Made by a program: the position numbers and the translations under genes | Shown here: piece after piece, positions 31,601 to 41,264 of the stretch | Layout of the letters: every line of letters starts with the position of its first letter | How positions within the stretch are numbered: the first letter of the stretch is position 1 | Assembly (NCBI GenBank): GCA_052435735.1 | Contig: JBQVNB010000007.1 | Coordinates: forward strand, 1 to 64,000 | Length of the DNA stretch: 64,000 nt | Direction of reading: 5' to 3' | Origin: Aliihoeflea sp052435735 | Lineage (GTDB): Bacteria > Pseudomonadota > Alphaproteobacteria > Rhizobiales > Rhizobiaceae | The notes under the pieces: model-generated | Told to the model about the DNA's origin: nothing | The model's input: only the letters and a program-made list of their open reading frames with translations | Database searches by the model: none

Positions 31601-32044
31601 TCATTCTCCGGCGAGCAATTGGGGTTCGGGCGCACGGCGCACCGGCAGGGGCGTGGCGCCGAGGATGGTGTCCTCGCGCGGGAACAGGCCGCGCAGCATC
31701 TTCATCGCCTCGTAGACCTGACCTTCGGCGACGAGCTGGTCGATCTGCTTCAGATCGGCCTTGATGGCGTCGGAGGAGAAGGAATCGATCAGGCGCGGCA
31801 GCGACTTGCGGAACATGGAGCGCGCGTCGTCGGCCTCCTGCGGGCTGATCAGCATGATCTGCACGACGAAATAGAGCTGGCGCAGCGGCGTCACCGCCGC
31901 CTCGGGCTGCATGACGTGGTTCTCAAGCAGGAACTGTACGTCATTCATGAATTCCAGTGAGACCTTGCGGTCGGTCCGGATCACGGCGCCGTTGACGTAG
32001 ATCTTTTCGCCGGGCTTGAGCGTGATCTTCAAGGTGTTCTTCAT
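31601..32044 (-). CDS. flbT: Flagellin post-transcriptional regulator FlbT
   Basis: 147 residues with the FlbT pattern: LKITLKPGEKIYVNGAVIR at the N-terminus and a helical C-terminal half. In Caulobacter FlbT binds the 5' leader of flagellin mRNA and lowers its stability when the hook is incomplete; in some rhizobia it acts positively. Here it overlaps flaF by 4 bp. The flagellin leader in this window has a small hairpin at 44459-44474 that could be a target (inference). Confidence 0.92.
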   Translation of the reverse strand: MKNTLKITLKPGEKIYVNGAVIRTDRKVSLEFMNDVQFLLENHVMQPEAAVTPLRQLYFVVQIMLISPQEADDARSMFRKSLPRLIDSFSSDAIKADLKQIDQLVAEGQVYEAMKMLRGLFPREDTILGATPLPVRRAPEPQLLAGE

Positions 32045-32388
32045 TGCAGGCCGTCCCGGATGATTTCCGACACTTCGATCAGGCCGTCGAAATTGTCCGA
32101 GCGGCCCTGGCGGACTTCCTCGCCCTCGCGCAACAGCCAGAGGCCGATGGAGATGAGGTTGGCGCGCAATTCCTTGGGCAACGCGTTCTCGGCCGAGCCC
32201 AGATCCTCGATGAAGGACGTCCAGACGCGGTTCATGAAGTAGATCGCCTCGATGGACTTCATCGAGCGCGTGCCGGCGTCGCGGGCTTCGACCAGGAGGT
32301 CGATCGATCGTGCGAGCACCTGCTTCTCGCGGTCGCGGGCATCCGCGACGGAATCTGTCTGAATGTCTGCGTAAGCGAACTGGTACAT
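32041..32388 (-). CDS. flaF: Flagellar biosynthesis regulator FlaF
   Basis: 115 residues, all-helical, with the FlaF signature ALPKELRANLISIGLWLLREGE. FlaF works with FlbT to match flagellin synthesis to hook completion, probably as a flagellin-specific factor. It starts 38 bp after flgL and overlaps flbT, as in other rhizobial clusters. Confidence 0.92.
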   Translation of the reverse strand: MYQFAYADIQTDSVADARDREKQVLARSIDLLVEARDAGTRSMKSIEAIYFMNRVWTSFIEDLGSAENALPKELRANLISIGLWLLREGEEVRQGRSDNFDGLIEVSEIIRDGLQ

Positions 32389-32425
32389 CAGCAGGCCGAT
32401 CTTTCTGTGCGGGTGATGTGGGTCA

Positions 32426-33442
32426 TCAGGACATGAACCTGAGCAGGGAGAGCTGCTGGATGCGTGCCGTGAGGGTGTAGGAGGTCTCGACCTGCGCCAG
32501 AAGCGACGTCAGCCGCGTGCTGGCCTCGAACGGGTCGACGCCGACCATGTCGATCTGGGTGCGCTTGAACAGGTCGACCTGCGTCGTCAGGCGGTCATTG
32601 GCCTGGGAGACGCGGTTCTGGGCAAGGCCGACTTCGGACTGGATGGAGGTCAGGCTTTCGATCGCGCCGCCAGTCAGGGAGATCGCCTTTTCGGTAAGCA
32701 TGCGCTTGGCGTCCGGGTCCATGTCGCGATCGACCAGCCCGACGACGATCGCAGCCGCCATCGCAAGCTGGCGGATGCCGCCTTCGTTTACGGATACGGA
32801 GGTCTTGGCGGTTTCATTGAGCGCGATCCGGCTCTGGATGGTCTCATCGCTGGCCTGTGACCAGTTCACGTTCCAGTTGTCGATGATCTGCGTTTCGGCG
32901 GCGGCAAGAAAGGCCGTCATCGCGGCCGCGTCGATCGGGTCGGGCAGGCCGGCCGCCAGGGCATCGAAAGCGATGCGCGCGTCCGAGCCCGGATCGGTGA
33001 AGTCGGCGAGCGGGCGCACATCGGTGTTGGTGCCGGCGAAGATGTAGCCGCCGTCGATCGTGGCGTTGAACATGGCGTTCATCGTCGTCAGGACCGACAT
33101 GCCCTGCGTGCGCGGGACGGCCGGTTCGAGCGCGCCGTTGAGCATCGTCGTCAGGGTGCCAAGCATCTGCTGCGCGATCTCGCGGGTCTCGCCGAGCGCA
33201 TTCTGCGTCGCGTCGAGCCGGGTCGTGACCATGCCGTTGGTGCTCTTGATGTTGTCCAGCCGCGCGATGTCGCGGTCGAGCGAGACCGAGTGGCCGGTGC
33301 GCATGCCGAGATGCAGGCCGCGGTCGGCGACCTGAAGGGTCGTGACTTCCTTCTCGGCCCGGATCATTTCGGCTTGCGCGCGCGCCATCTGCAGGCGAAG
33401 CGCCTGGCTGACCGCATTGGAGGAAACGGACATCGCCTTCAT
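32426..33442 (-). CDS. flgL: Hook-filament junction protein FlgL
   Basis: 338 residues of the flagellin-like fold: N-terminal helix SSNAVSQALRLQMARAQAEM, a GGYIFAGTNTDVRPL segment, and the C-terminal helix TRLTSLLAQVETSYTLTARIQQLSLL. It joins the hook and junction protein FlgK to the filament. The ATG at 33442 has AGG seven bases upstream; an ATG at 33433 is an alternative. It follows flgK by 4 bp. Confidence 0.9.
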   Translation of the reverse strand: MKAMSVSSNAVSQALRLQMARAQAEMIRAEKEVTTLQVADRGLHLGMRTGHSVSLDRDIARLDNIKSTNGMVTTRLDATQNALGETREIAQQMLGTLTTMLNGALEPAVPRTQGMSVLTTMNAMFNATIDGGYIFAGTNTDVRPLADFTDPGSDARIAFDALAAGLPDPIDAAAMTAFLAAAETQIIDNWNVNWSQASDETIQSRIALNETAKTSVSVNEGGIRQLAMAAAIVVGLVDRDMDPDAKRMLTEKAISLTGGAIESLTSIQSEVGLAQNRVSQANDRLTTQVDLFKRTQIDMVGVDPFEASTRLTSLLAQVETSYTLTARIQQLSLLRFMS

Positions 33443-33446
33443 GGAA

Positions 33447-34859
33447 CTACCTAACCGTCGCCATCAGCGTTGACAGCATATCGTTGGCGACCTGCATCAG
33501 CTTTGCCGAGGCCGCATAGGACTGTTCGAGTTCGAGCAGCTTGGCGAGTTCGTCGTCGATGTTGACGCCGGTCTTGTTCGACAGCGCCTCGGACGTGCGG
33601 GTGAGCGTCGCGCTCTTCTTTTCAGCGGCGACGGATGAAAGCTGGCGCTGGCTTTCGAGCCAGGAGATCGAGGCGGTCGCGTAGGCAGACAGGCTGCGCG
33701 CGCCTTCGATGCCGCCATCTGTCGAGAAGGTGCGATCGGCGTCGAAGCCGTCCATGAGTCTGGTGATCTGACCGGTGAAGCTAGCTTCGGGCGTGCCGGG
33801 GGGTGGCACGGGATTCAAAGAACCGTCGGCACCATCACGAATGGCGTGGGGGTTCGTGACGTAGTCTTGGTTGACGATCAGCGTTCCGGCCGTCTCCTGG
33901 GCTGACGCAAAGGTGAATAGTCCGTTGACGCGGGGCGGGCCTTCAGCCTCTTTGAAGCTATCGACGAGCGCGCGGGCGATCTCGTCGAGCTGGTTCTGCA
34001 TCTGCGGTGCGACCGTGTCGCGAAGCTGGAGCAGGCCGGCGATGTTGCCGCCGGCATCCGTATCGCCGCCCTGGCCGGCCGAAAGCGGCACGCCGTCGAT
34101 ATAGACCTGATTGCCCGACTGCCCAGCGAGCAGCATGGGCGAGGGCTCGAAGGTCGCCTTGCGGGCGACGGTTTCGAACAGGGTGACGCCATCCTTGGTG
34201 AAGATCACCATGTCGCTGTCGCCGCGCAACTGCGTGGTGACCGGCACGATTTCGGAGATCTGCTTGACGATGCCGTCGCGCAGGTCGAGCGATTCCGAGG
34301 CGTCGCGGCCGAGGCGCGTCGCGGTCATGACGTCGGTGTTGATCTTTTCGAGGTCGGCCAGCAGCGAGTTCAGCTTGTCGACCGACTGCTTGATCTCTCC
34401 GTCGGCGTCCGTGCGCAATTGCTGGATCGCGGTCGTGCCGCCGTTGAGCGTGCGCACCATGTCGCCGGCCGAGTTGACGACGTTGACCGCAAGGCTGCGG
34501 TCACCGGGCGATGCGGAATAGGTCTGCAATGCCATCTGCAATTCGCCCAGCCGCATGGCGGGCGAGGTGGAATTTTCCACGCCGTTGACCGAGAGGCTCA
34601 ATCGCTCGTAGCCGGTCGCCAGCGTGTTCTGCGCGTGCCAGACGGACAGGGCGTCCGAGTTCTGGCGCATCAGCGCGGCGTCGGCCGCGCGGGTGATCGA
34701 GACCACGCGCGCGCCGGGGGCGGTGCTGGCGAGCACCGCCTGACGCCGCGTGTAGTCGGTGTTGTAGGCGTTGGTGATGTTGCGGGAAACGACACTCGTC
34801 TGCCGTGACGTGTTGGTCAGCGACGACTGCGCGGTGTTCAGGACAGACGATAGTGACAT
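33447..34859 (-). CDS. flgK: Hook-filament junction protein FlgK
   Basis: 470 residues. N-terminal flagellar rod/hook pattern SLSSVLNTAQSSLTNTSRQT with SRNITNAYNTDYTRRQA, and a C-terminal ELAKLLELEQSYAASAKLMQV followed by NDMLSTLMATVR, the usual FlgK end. It is HAP1, the first junction protein placed on the hook. It lies 31 bp after flgE, upstream of flgL, in one operon. Confidence 0.92.
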   Translation of the reverse strand: MSLSSVLNTAQSSLTNTSRQTSVVSRNITNAYNTDYTRRQAVLASTAPGARVVSITRAADAALMRQNSDALSVWHAQNTLATGYERLSLSVNGVENSTSPAMRLGELQMALQTYSASPGDRSLAVNVVNSAGDMVRTLNGGTTAIQQLRTDADGEIKQSVDKLNSLLADLEKINTDVMTATRLGRDASESLDLRDGIVKQISEIVPVTTQLRGDSDMVIFTKDGVTLFETVARKATFEPSPMLLAGQSGNQVYIDGVPLSAGQGGDTDAGGNIAGLLQLRDTVAPQMQNQLDEIARALVDSFKEAEGPPRVNGLFTFASAQETAGTLIVNQDYVTNPHAIRDGADGSLNPVPPPGTPEASFTGQITRLMDGFDADRTFSTDGGIEGARSLSAYATASISWLESQRQLSSVAAEKKSATLTRTSEALSNKTGVNIDDELAKLLELEQSYAASAKLMQVANDMLSTLMATVR

Positions 34860-34890
34860 TTCCCACTTCAGCCGGGCACGACGCCCGGTC

Positions 34891-36150
34891 CTAACGCTTC
34901 AGGTTGACCAGGACGTCCAGAAGGTCTGCACCCGTCTGGAAGACTTTCGAGTTTGCCGTGTAGTTGCGCTGCGATTCGATCATGCTCGTCAGTTCCTCGG
35001 CGATGTCGACATTGGAGCCTTCGAGCGCGCCGGCGACGATTTCGCCGAAGTTCGAGGTCGTCGCGACGCCGATCGTCATGCCGCCCGAGCCGTTGTTGGC
35101 CTGATAGACGTTGCCGGGCAGGGTCGTCAGGCGGTCCGGGCTCGTGACGGTGGCGATCGGGATGCGGAAGAGATTGATCACCGAACCGTTCTTGTTCAGC
35201 GCCGATACCATGCCGTCGAGGTCGATCGAGATCTGGTCGAAGCCGCCGGTGCCACTGCCGTTCACGGCCGGTGCGCGTGCTGTGTAGTCGGCGGCGAGCG
35301 ACTGAGTGCCGGCGAGCGAAAGAGTGAACGGTCCGCCATTGGGGATCGTGAATTGAACGTTGGCGTTGTCCGGGTCGATGATCGCGCCATTGACCGTGCT
35401 GAACTCGATCGTCTGCGTGATGTCGTTCAGGGGGCCGGAGGAGTAGGGGAAACCGCCATTGGTCGGATCGGCAGTGCTCGCGTCATATGCGGCTACTTCC
35501 CACTCGTTGTCGCCGGGGCCAACCTTGGTGAAGTAGAGGTCGATGATGCGTTCCTCGCCGAGGCCGGTGTAGACGGTCATCGAGGTCTTGCCGCTGAACT
35601 GGGCGCCGACGACGTTGTCGCTGGCACGCGAGCCAGCAGGAACGTTTTCGGCCAGCGCCGGAAGGTTCGGCGAGAACGCGCCTTCGGTGGAGGGCGAGGC
35701 GGTGAGGCCGGTGGACGAGATCGAGACGACCTGCAGATCGTCCGGCGTCAGGCCGGCGGCCATGTTGGTGGTGCCGAGCAGGTAGAAGCCGGCGGCGTTG
35801 ACGAGACGGCCCTGCGCGTCGGGCACGAAGGAGCCGGCGCGGGTCATGAACTGGTCGCCGGCGGCGTTCTGGACGAGGAAGAAGCCGTCGCCCTGGATCG
35901 CGATGTCGGTCGTTGACGAGGTGAACTGGAGCAGGCCCTGGTCGGCGATCGAGTTGCGCACGGTCGTCTTGACCGCGCCCGACGAATAGGTGCCGTTCTC
36001 GCTCGGCAGGATCAGTGCCGAAAATTCCGTATAGGCGCGCTTGTAGCCCATCGTGCCCGAATTGGCGATGTTGTCCGCCACCGTGCCCAGACGGTTCGAC
36101 TGCGCATTCATACCCGACACGCCCGTGCGCATCATTCCGTAAAGGCTCAT
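34891..36150 (-). CDS. flgE: Flagellar hook protein FlgE
   Basis: 419 residues. N-terminal MRTGVSGMNAQSNRLGTVAD with NIANSGTMGYKRA, a central FlgE/F/G region with DIAIQGDGFFLVQ, a variable D2 domain (about 150-330), and the C-terminal EGSNVDIAEELTSMIESQRN typical of hook proteins. It is the main subunit of the universal joint. It begins the operon that ends with the motF-like gene; rem lies 99 bp upstream. Confidence 0.93.
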   Translation of the reverse strand: MSLYGMMRTGVSGMNAQSNRLGTVADNIANSGTMGYKRAYTEFSALILPSENGTYSSGAVKTTVRNSIADQGLLQFTSSTTDIAIQGDGFFLVQNAAGDQFMTRAGSFVPDAQGRLVNAAGFYLLGTTNMAAGLTPDDLQVVSISSTGLTASPSTEGAFSPNLPALAENVPAGSRASDNVVGAQFSGKTSMTVYTGLGEERIIDLYFTKVGPGDNEWEVAAYDASTADPTNGGFPYSSGPLNDITQTIEFSTVNGAIIDPDNANVQFTIPNGGPFTLSLAGTQSLAADYTARAPAVNGSGTGGFDQISIDLDGMVSALNKNGSVINLFRIPIATVTSPDRLTTLPGNVYQANNGSGGMTIGVATTSNFGEIVAGALEGSNVDIAEELTSMIESQRNYTANSKVFQTGADLLDVLVNLKR

Positions 36151-36249
36151 TCCGGTCTCCCCGAGGTTCGCGATCTGCCTTCGGCGAGGATAGGCGAGAT
36201 GTCTTGCGCGAGGCTGGCGGTCCGGTTCGTTTCGGGCGCCTGCCTCATC

Positions 36250-36918
36250 TCAGCCGACGAGCTGGTAGCCGAGGAAGCGCTTGGAATCGATCGGGTCCGC
36301 GCCCAGCTTCTCGCGCAGCTTCTTGCGCAGCTTCGAGATGTGGCTTTCCACGACGTTCTCCTCGACATCCTCGTCGAAGACACCGTAGATCGCGTTGAAA
36401 ATCTGCGTCTTGGTGACCCGGCGGCCGCCATTGCATGCCAGATATTCCAGGATGCGGCGCTCGCGGCGCGGCAGCGGCAGCGGCTGGCCGGCGACCTGCG
36501 GATCGCGCCCGTCGAGGAAGATGCGAAGCTGGCCGATATCGGTGAACGTCGCCTCGTCCTGCGCGCGGCGACGGATCGCCGCGATGCGGGCGAGAATCTC
36601 GCGGATGTGGATCGGCTTGCGAACCACGTCGTCGACGCCGGCCTCGAAAAGCTTCAGCGTGTTTTCCAGCGAGGGCTGTTCCGACAGCGCGATGACCGGC
36701 GCGCTCGTCCGGTCGCGAATGCGGGCCGGCGACGCGATCTCGGTGTCGCAATCCCCCAGGAGAACCGCGCGCACCGCGCCGATGTCCTCGTCCGCCGCGC
36801 TTTCGACCCACTCGCCGAATTCACGTGCGCCGAAGCCGACGCTCGCGACACCTTCCCGGTTGAAAAGGGAGTGGTAGCCGTCCTTCACAAGGTCGCGCTC
36901 GTCCACGATCACGATCAT
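36250..36918 (-). CDS. rem: OmpR-type motility regulator Rem
   Basis: 222 residues: an N-terminal receiver-like domain (1-120) and a C-terminal winged helix DNA-binding domain (about 130-220; RRERRILEYLACNGGRRVTK, ENVVESHISKLRKKL). In Sinorhizobium, Rem is activated by VisNR and turns on the later flagellar genes. The receiver is unusual: the strand that normally ends LLD reads VLLGDCDT, so the phosphoacceptor aspartate (Asp56) is shifted, and serine replaces threonine in VIALS, although the lysine in RKP is kept. Phosphorylation may not be used. No sensor kinase gene is adjacent. Confidence 0.85.
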   Translation of the reverse strand: MIVIVDERDLVKDGYHSLFNREGVASVGFGAREFGEWVESAADEDIGAVRAVLLGDCDTEIASPARIRDRTSAPVIALSEQPSLENTLKLFEAGVDDVVRKPIHIREILARIAAIRRRAQDEATFTDIGQLRIFLDGRDPQVAGQPLPLPRRERRILEYLACNGGRRVTKTQIFNAIYGVFDEDVEENVVESHISKLRKKLREKLGADPIDSKRFLGYQLVG

Positions 36919-37035
36919 TGGCCGCCCCCCGAATCAGTTAAGTAATATCGTGTGTTATGGTTAACGCTTCATGCGAATCACGCACAACCACGAATTCTTG
37001 TAGGTCAGAATTGGGGATTCGATTCCGGGGGTGGT

Positions 37036-37605
37036 TCAGGGGTCGCAGAACTGCCTCGCTTCGGGGGTCCAGCGGCCGAATCCGGTGGCGACCATATTGG
37101 TGATCACGCGGCACACATAGCGCTTTTGTGCGGGGTCGTTGTTCGGCCCGGCATGGTAGCGGGCGACGGCCATCGACCAGCTCTCGTGGCGCCCCTTCAG
37201 CTCGACGAGAAAGCGAGCGGCGTAGTCGACGTTACGGGCGGGCTCGAGCATCTGGCCGACCGAGGCGAACTTTTCGCCATGCCAGCGGTGGTTGATCTGC
37301 ATGCAGCCCAGATCGATGAGGCGCGCGCCGTCCTGCCTGGCGGCTTCGAAGCGACGGACGGCGTCGGCCGACGAGGCGGCGAAGACGGCCTTACCTTCGA
37401 TGTTCATGGCGTAAGGCTGCATCGAGCCCTTCCGTCCGGTCTCGGTGAGGCCGACGGCATAGAGGATGCCGGCGGGAATGTCGTAGCGGTCGGCCGCGCG
37501 CAGAATCTCGGCCTCGCACGCATTGGCGAAGGCGGGAAATGCGGGAAGCGAAAAGGCGACGACGCTAGATATAAACGCCGCGGCTGCCCTGGCTTTCGCC
37601 CGCAT
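37036..37605 (-). CDS. Periplasmic lytic transglycosylase-like protein of the flagellar cluster
   Basis: 189 residues from the ATG at 37605, with a signal peptide (ending AFA near residue 28). The SLT-type fold shows the catalytic glutamate in VGLTETG, MQPYAMNIEG, LGCMQINHRWH and the ARYHAG motif. It probably opens peptidoglycan for rod assembly, replacing the muramidase domain missing from the FlgJ-like protein. The start lies 41 bp inside the end of fliK. Longer starts are possible but would spoil the signal peptide. Confidence 0.8.
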   Translation of the reverse strand: MRAKARAAAAFISSVVAFSLPAFPAFANACEAEILRAADRYDIPAGILYAVGLTETGRKGSMQPYAMNIEGKAVFAASSADAVRRFEAARQDGARLIDLGCMQINHRWHGEKFASVGQMLEPARNVDYAARFLVELKGRHESWSMAVARYHAGPNNDPAQKRYVCRVITNMVATGFGRWTPEARQFCDP

Positions 37606-38872
37606 TGCGCTCTCCCTCGAAGCTGCCCGTACCGTTGCCCGCGCCGCGCTGGCCGTTCTGGCGGCCGCTCTCGCCGCCTTCATGGGCGAAGCGCTCGCCT
37701 CCGCGCTCGAATGCGCCCTGTTGTCCCTGCTGGCCCTGCGACTGCATCTGGGTGGATGGCTGCTGGGTGACCGTCACGCGGTCGATTTCGATGCCTAGCC
37801 CGCGCAGGGCCTTGGCGATCTCGTTCGAATCCGCAGCGAGTTTGGAAGTTGCCTCGCGCGTCTCGGCCTGAAGCTCGACGCGCATCTCGCCGCCCTGAAG
37901 CGAAAGCTTTGCCGTCACGACGCCGAGCTCCAACGGGTGAAGCTGGATTTTCAGGACGCGCATCGGCTCGGCCGTCTGGGGCTGGCCTGCGCCGGTCGCG
38001 GCCGATCGGGCAAGTTCGGGAACTTCGTCGCGGATCGCACCCAGAACGGCCTGCGCGGGGCCCTGGAGGCTCGCGGCGAAGGCGTGGATGGTCTGGACCG
38101 ACAAGGTGGCGACGGGACGCGCGGATCGATCGCCGGTGCGCGCGTCTGGCAGCGGTCCGGAACGCGGCTGCGTGACGAGCGGCTCGGATGTCGATTTGGA
38201 GGTAACATCGCGAGCGCTGGCTTCGCGCGGGCTGGGTTCGACCGGCTTCGCTTCGGCAGATGGCGTTTGCGTGCGGGCCGCGTCGCCGGCGCTGGCGCCG
38301 ATAGGCTCGGAACGCATCGACGGGCGCTGGCGGTCGTCGATGAGCCGTTCGTCGCGGCGCGCGGCGGCGGCAAGGCGAGCGTCAGGAATCGCCTCGGCGC
38401 TTTCCTGTAACGTGGTGGCGGAGGGCTCTGATGCGTCGAGCGGGGCCGGGGCGGGCGCGGCGTTCTCGGTGTCGAGAGCGGTCCCATCCGTGATGGGTGC
38501 GTCGTCGCCCCTGGGCATGCGCAGGGCGAGCCAGTCGATATGCGCGCGGCCGGGCGGACGCAGCCTTGTTTCCTGGTCGGCCGGTGTTGCGGTCGACTTC
38601 CGATCGCCGACCTCGGGGCGCCAATCCTTGCCGTCGTCGCTGCCTGTGGTTGCAGCGAACAGGCCGTCGCTCGCCGGCTCCGCTTCGTCGGCGTCCAGCA
38701 GCGCCGTGTCGTCCGGCTTCTCCTTCGACGCAATCTTGGCGTCGGTGCGTTTGGAGGGGGCATCGCGGTCGAGGAAATCGTCGAACGCGCCGCGCGCATC
38801 GGACGTTTCCTCGCGCCCAGGCATGGTGCGGGCGGAAGGGGGTTGCATGGCGGGCATGTCGACGAGGCGCAT
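37565..38872 (-). CDS. fliK: Flagellar hook-length control protein FliK (MotD)
   Basis: 435 residues. The first 300 are low-complexity, rich in Ala, Pro, Ser and charged residues. The C-terminal domain (about 315-390) has the FliK switch pattern KIQLHPLELGVVTAKLSLQG with VELQAETREATSKLAADSNE, and the tail is Gln/Gly-rich. It measures hook length and switches export specificity; the rhizobial gene was first named motD. The ATG at 38872 overlaps the motC stop (TGATG). A TTG one codon upstream is less likely. Confidence 0.88.
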   Translation of the reverse strand: MRLVDMPAMQPPSARTMPGREETSDARGAFDDFLDRDAPSKRTDAKIASKEKPDDTALLDADEAEPASDGLFAATTGSDDGKDWRPEVGDRKSTATPADQETRLRPPGRAHIDWLALRMPRGDDAPITDGTALDTENAAPAPAPLDASEPSATTLQESAEAIPDARLAAAARRDERLIDDRQRPSMRSEPIGASAGDAARTQTPSAEAKPVEPSPREASARDVTSKSTSEPLVTQPRSGPLPDARTGDRSARPVATLSVQTIHAFAASLQGPAQAVLGAIRDEVPELARSAATGAGQPQTAEPMRVLKIQLHPLELGVVTAKLSLQGGEMRVELQAETREATSKLAADSNEIAKALRGLGIEIDRVTVTQQPSTQMQSQGQQGQQGAFERGGERFAHEGGESGRQNGQRGAGNGTGSFEGERNAGESQGSRGVYI

Positions 38873-40020
38873 CAATTCGAACCCTCCAGAAGGCGGTCGA
38901 TCGCGTCCAGCTTGGCGCGGGTCGACGAGATGTAGCTGTCGGTGTCGCTGGTCGTTTCCGGGTCGATCGCAGCGGGGATCGCCGTTGCCGCTTGCGGGAC
39001 GTCGGGGCGGTCGACGACGGTCTGCGCGATGTCAGTCGCTGCATCGAGAAGCGCGCGGTCGCCTTCCGACAGGCGCGAGCGGTCGATGGATTGCAACGTC
39101 GTCAACGTGTCCGCGACCTGCGGTGTCGCGACGCCGCCGAGATTTGAGTAGAGAAGTGCGCGCGGGTCCTGCGCCGCTTCGCCCCTCGCGAGGCGTTCGG
39201 CGAAGGTGATCATGACCGGGTCGTTGGCGATTGCCGCCTGGCGCGACATGCGCAGCGCGATCGTCTCGGCCTGTTCGGGCGTCATCCAGGCGAGGATGTC
39301 CGCCATCTCGCCGGCATCGAGGCTGGCGTGCATAGCGGCCAGACCGGAGACGAAGGCTTCGGCGAACTGGCTCGCATAAGGCGAACGCAGGAAGCGGCGC
39401 ACATAGGCCGACGATGTGCGCGCGAAGACGTCCGGTTTCGACGCGCTCACGGCGATCAGGAGCGCGCGGCGCAGGGCCGCTTCCTCCACCAGCGTGCCGG
39501 GGGCGAGCAGGCGCGCGGTGTCGAGATTGACCAGCGCCGCGTCGGGCTCGTCGTTCGACAGCACCGTTCCCTTGACCAGCGCGACGAAGGGCGCATGGTC
39601 GTCCAGCGTTGCCGGCGCGATGGTCGCGAGCACGTCGCGCGCGGCCTGAAAATTTCCGCCGAGATAGGCGCGCAAGGCGTCGGCAAGCGGCTTGGACGGG
39701 TTTTCGGCGTCGAGCTTCGACAAGGCAAGGTCGAGCGTCACCGGGTTGCCGCCGCTCATCGCATAGACGAGCAGCGCCGAGAGGTTGCGCTGGTCGGCCA
39801 AGTCGTCCGGCGTCGCGTTGCGCATGCGCTCGTCGATCATCTCCAGGAGCTTGCGCTGCATCGGCAGGGCCGCGTGGTCACCATTGGCGATGCGGTCCTG
39901 CACGAGTTGCAGCGAGCGGATCATCTGGAAAGGCTGGAGCGCCGAACTCGCCGACGCGGCGCCGCTGAGCGCGCCAATCAGGGCAAGAGCGATCCCGAGC
40001 CTGGCGAGCGCGGTTCTCAT
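38872..40020 (-). CDS. motC: Periplasmic motility protein MotC
   Basis: 382 residues with a signal peptide (about 1-24). The mature protein is helical and acidic, including PFQMIRSLQLVQDRIANGDH near the start. MotC is a periplasmic protein of rhizobial motors that interacts with MotB and is needed for rotation; MotE (46597-47094) is its chaperone. Its ATG lies 4 bp inside the motB end, and its stop overlaps fliK. Confidence 0.9.
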   Translation of the reverse strand: MRTALARLGIALALIGALSGAASASSALQPFQMIRSLQLVQDRIANGDHAALPMQRKLLEMIDERMRNATPDDLADQRNLSALLVYAMSGGNPVTLDLALSKLDAENPSKPLADALRAYLGGNFQAARDVLATIAPATLDDHAPFVALVKGTVLSNDEPDAALVNLDTARLLAPGTLVEEAALRRALLIAVSASKPDVFARTSSAYVRRFLRSPYASQFAEAFVSGLAAMHASLDAGEMADILAWMTPEQAETIALRMSRQAAIANDPVMITFAERLARGEAAQDPRALLYSNLGGVATPQVADTLTTLQSIDRSRLSEGDRALLDAATDIAQTVVDRPDVPQAATAIPAAIDPETTSDTDSYISSTRAKLDAIDRLLEGSN

Positions 40021-41264
40021 CCCTCGACCTCGAGCAGGATCTCGATGCGGCGGTTGAGCCCGTCGAGCGGGTCCGCGACGTTCTTCAACTGCCGGTCGGC
40101 ATAGCCGGCGACCTCGCCGATGCGGGTCTCGTCGAGCCCGCCGCGCACCAGCATGTAGTATGCGGCATGGGCGCGGGCGGTGGACAGGCGCCAGTTGTCG
40201 TATTCGGCGCTGCGGAACGGACGGCCATCGGTGTGGCCCATGACGGAAACCTTGCCGGGTCGCTGATCGAGCGCGGCGCCGACCTTTTCCATTGCGCGCA
40301 CGAGCTGGCCGACGGGCACGGCCGAGCCGACCTGGAACATGCCGTATTCGAGATCGTCGGTGAGCGAGATCAGGATGCCCTTGTCGACCGGGGTAACGGT
40401 GATGGATTCGTTCAGCCTGCTGTCCTCGCCGAAGGCTTCGGCAAGATCTCCGCGCAGGGTTTCGGCGATGCGTTCGGCGGCGGCGTCACGCGGTTCGGCT
40501 TCAGCCTCCTGCGCGTCCGGGCTGGCGGCGACGGGCGCCGGGGGAACCGGTGCGGCGAGGGCGGCGACTTCCTGGCCTTCCAGTTCCTCGACCGCGGGCA
40601 CTTCGACAATGGCGGGTGCCTGCGGCACCGGCGGGGTCGCCTCTTCGAGAACGAGAGGTTCGGCGTCGGGCAGTGGCGGGATTGCCACCTGCTCGGACCA
40701 GAAATCGGGCGCGAACGGATCGCGATAGGATTCGCCGCCCTGGGCACCGGTCGCGGGACCCGAAGTCTGCGCGCCGCCATCGCCGCGCGCGGAAATGTTC
40801 TGCATCGTCGCGGTCTGCTGGGCGATCTCCGCGAGAACCGCGAAGGGATCGGCGAAGAGATGCGCGTCGCTGGTTTCGGACTGGTCGCGCTGGCCGGGCG
40901 CGCTTCCTTCCTGCCCCGGGCCGGCCATGGCGCTGCGGTCGCCTGCAGGGTTCTCGTTCTGCCAGCCGGCGGTGCCCTCGACGCTTTCCTGCGCCGAACC
41001 GCCGGACGGCGTTTCCTGCTGCTGGGTGCTGGGGGTCGGATCGGCCAGCCGCATGGGGTTGAAATAGCTCGCGACGGCGGCCTTGGTTTCCTCGGTGGTG
41101 GCGTTGACGAGCCACATGACGAGGAAGAAGCACATCATCGCCGTCATGAAATCGGCAAAGGCGATCTTCCACACGCCGCCATGATGGCCGTGATCGTCAT
41201 CGCCGCCGCGGCGCTTGACGATGATGATCTCGCGCTTGGAATCGTCGCCGTCGGGCATGCTCAT
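40017..41264 (-). CDS. motB: Flagellar stator protein MotB
   Basis: 415 residues, longer than enterobacterial MotB (about 308). The single transmembrane helix KIAFADFMTAMMCFFLVMWL carries the proton-binding Asp38. A Pro/Ala/Glu-rich linker of about 190 residues follows, then an OmpA-like peptidoglycan-binding domain (VMGHTDGRPFRSAEYDNWRL, STARAHAAYYML). The long linker is typical of rhizobia, where MotC joins the complex. The ATG at 41264 overlaps the fliH stop (ATGA). The partner motA is in the separate rightward operon at 54517. Confidence 0.93.
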   Translation of the reverse strand: MSMPDGDDSKREIIIVKRRGGDDDHGHHGGVWKIAFADFMTAMMCFFLVMWLVNATTEETKAAVASYFNPMRLADPTPSTQQQETPSGGSAQESVEGTAGWQNENPAGDRSAMAGPGQEGSAPGQRDQSETSDAHLFADPFAVLAEIAQQTATMQNISARGDGGAQTSGPATGAQGGESYRDPFAPDFWSEQVAIPPLPDAEPLVLEEATPPVPQAPAIVEVPAVEELEGQEVAALAAPVPPAPVAASPDAQEAEAEPRDAAAERIAETLRGDLAEAFGEDSRLNESITVTPVDKGILISLTDDLEYGMFQVGSAVPVGQLVRAMEKVGAALDQRPGKVSVMGHTDGRPFRSAEYDNWRLSTARAHAAYYMLVRGGLDETRIGEVAGYADRQLKNVADPLDGLNRRIEILLEVEG

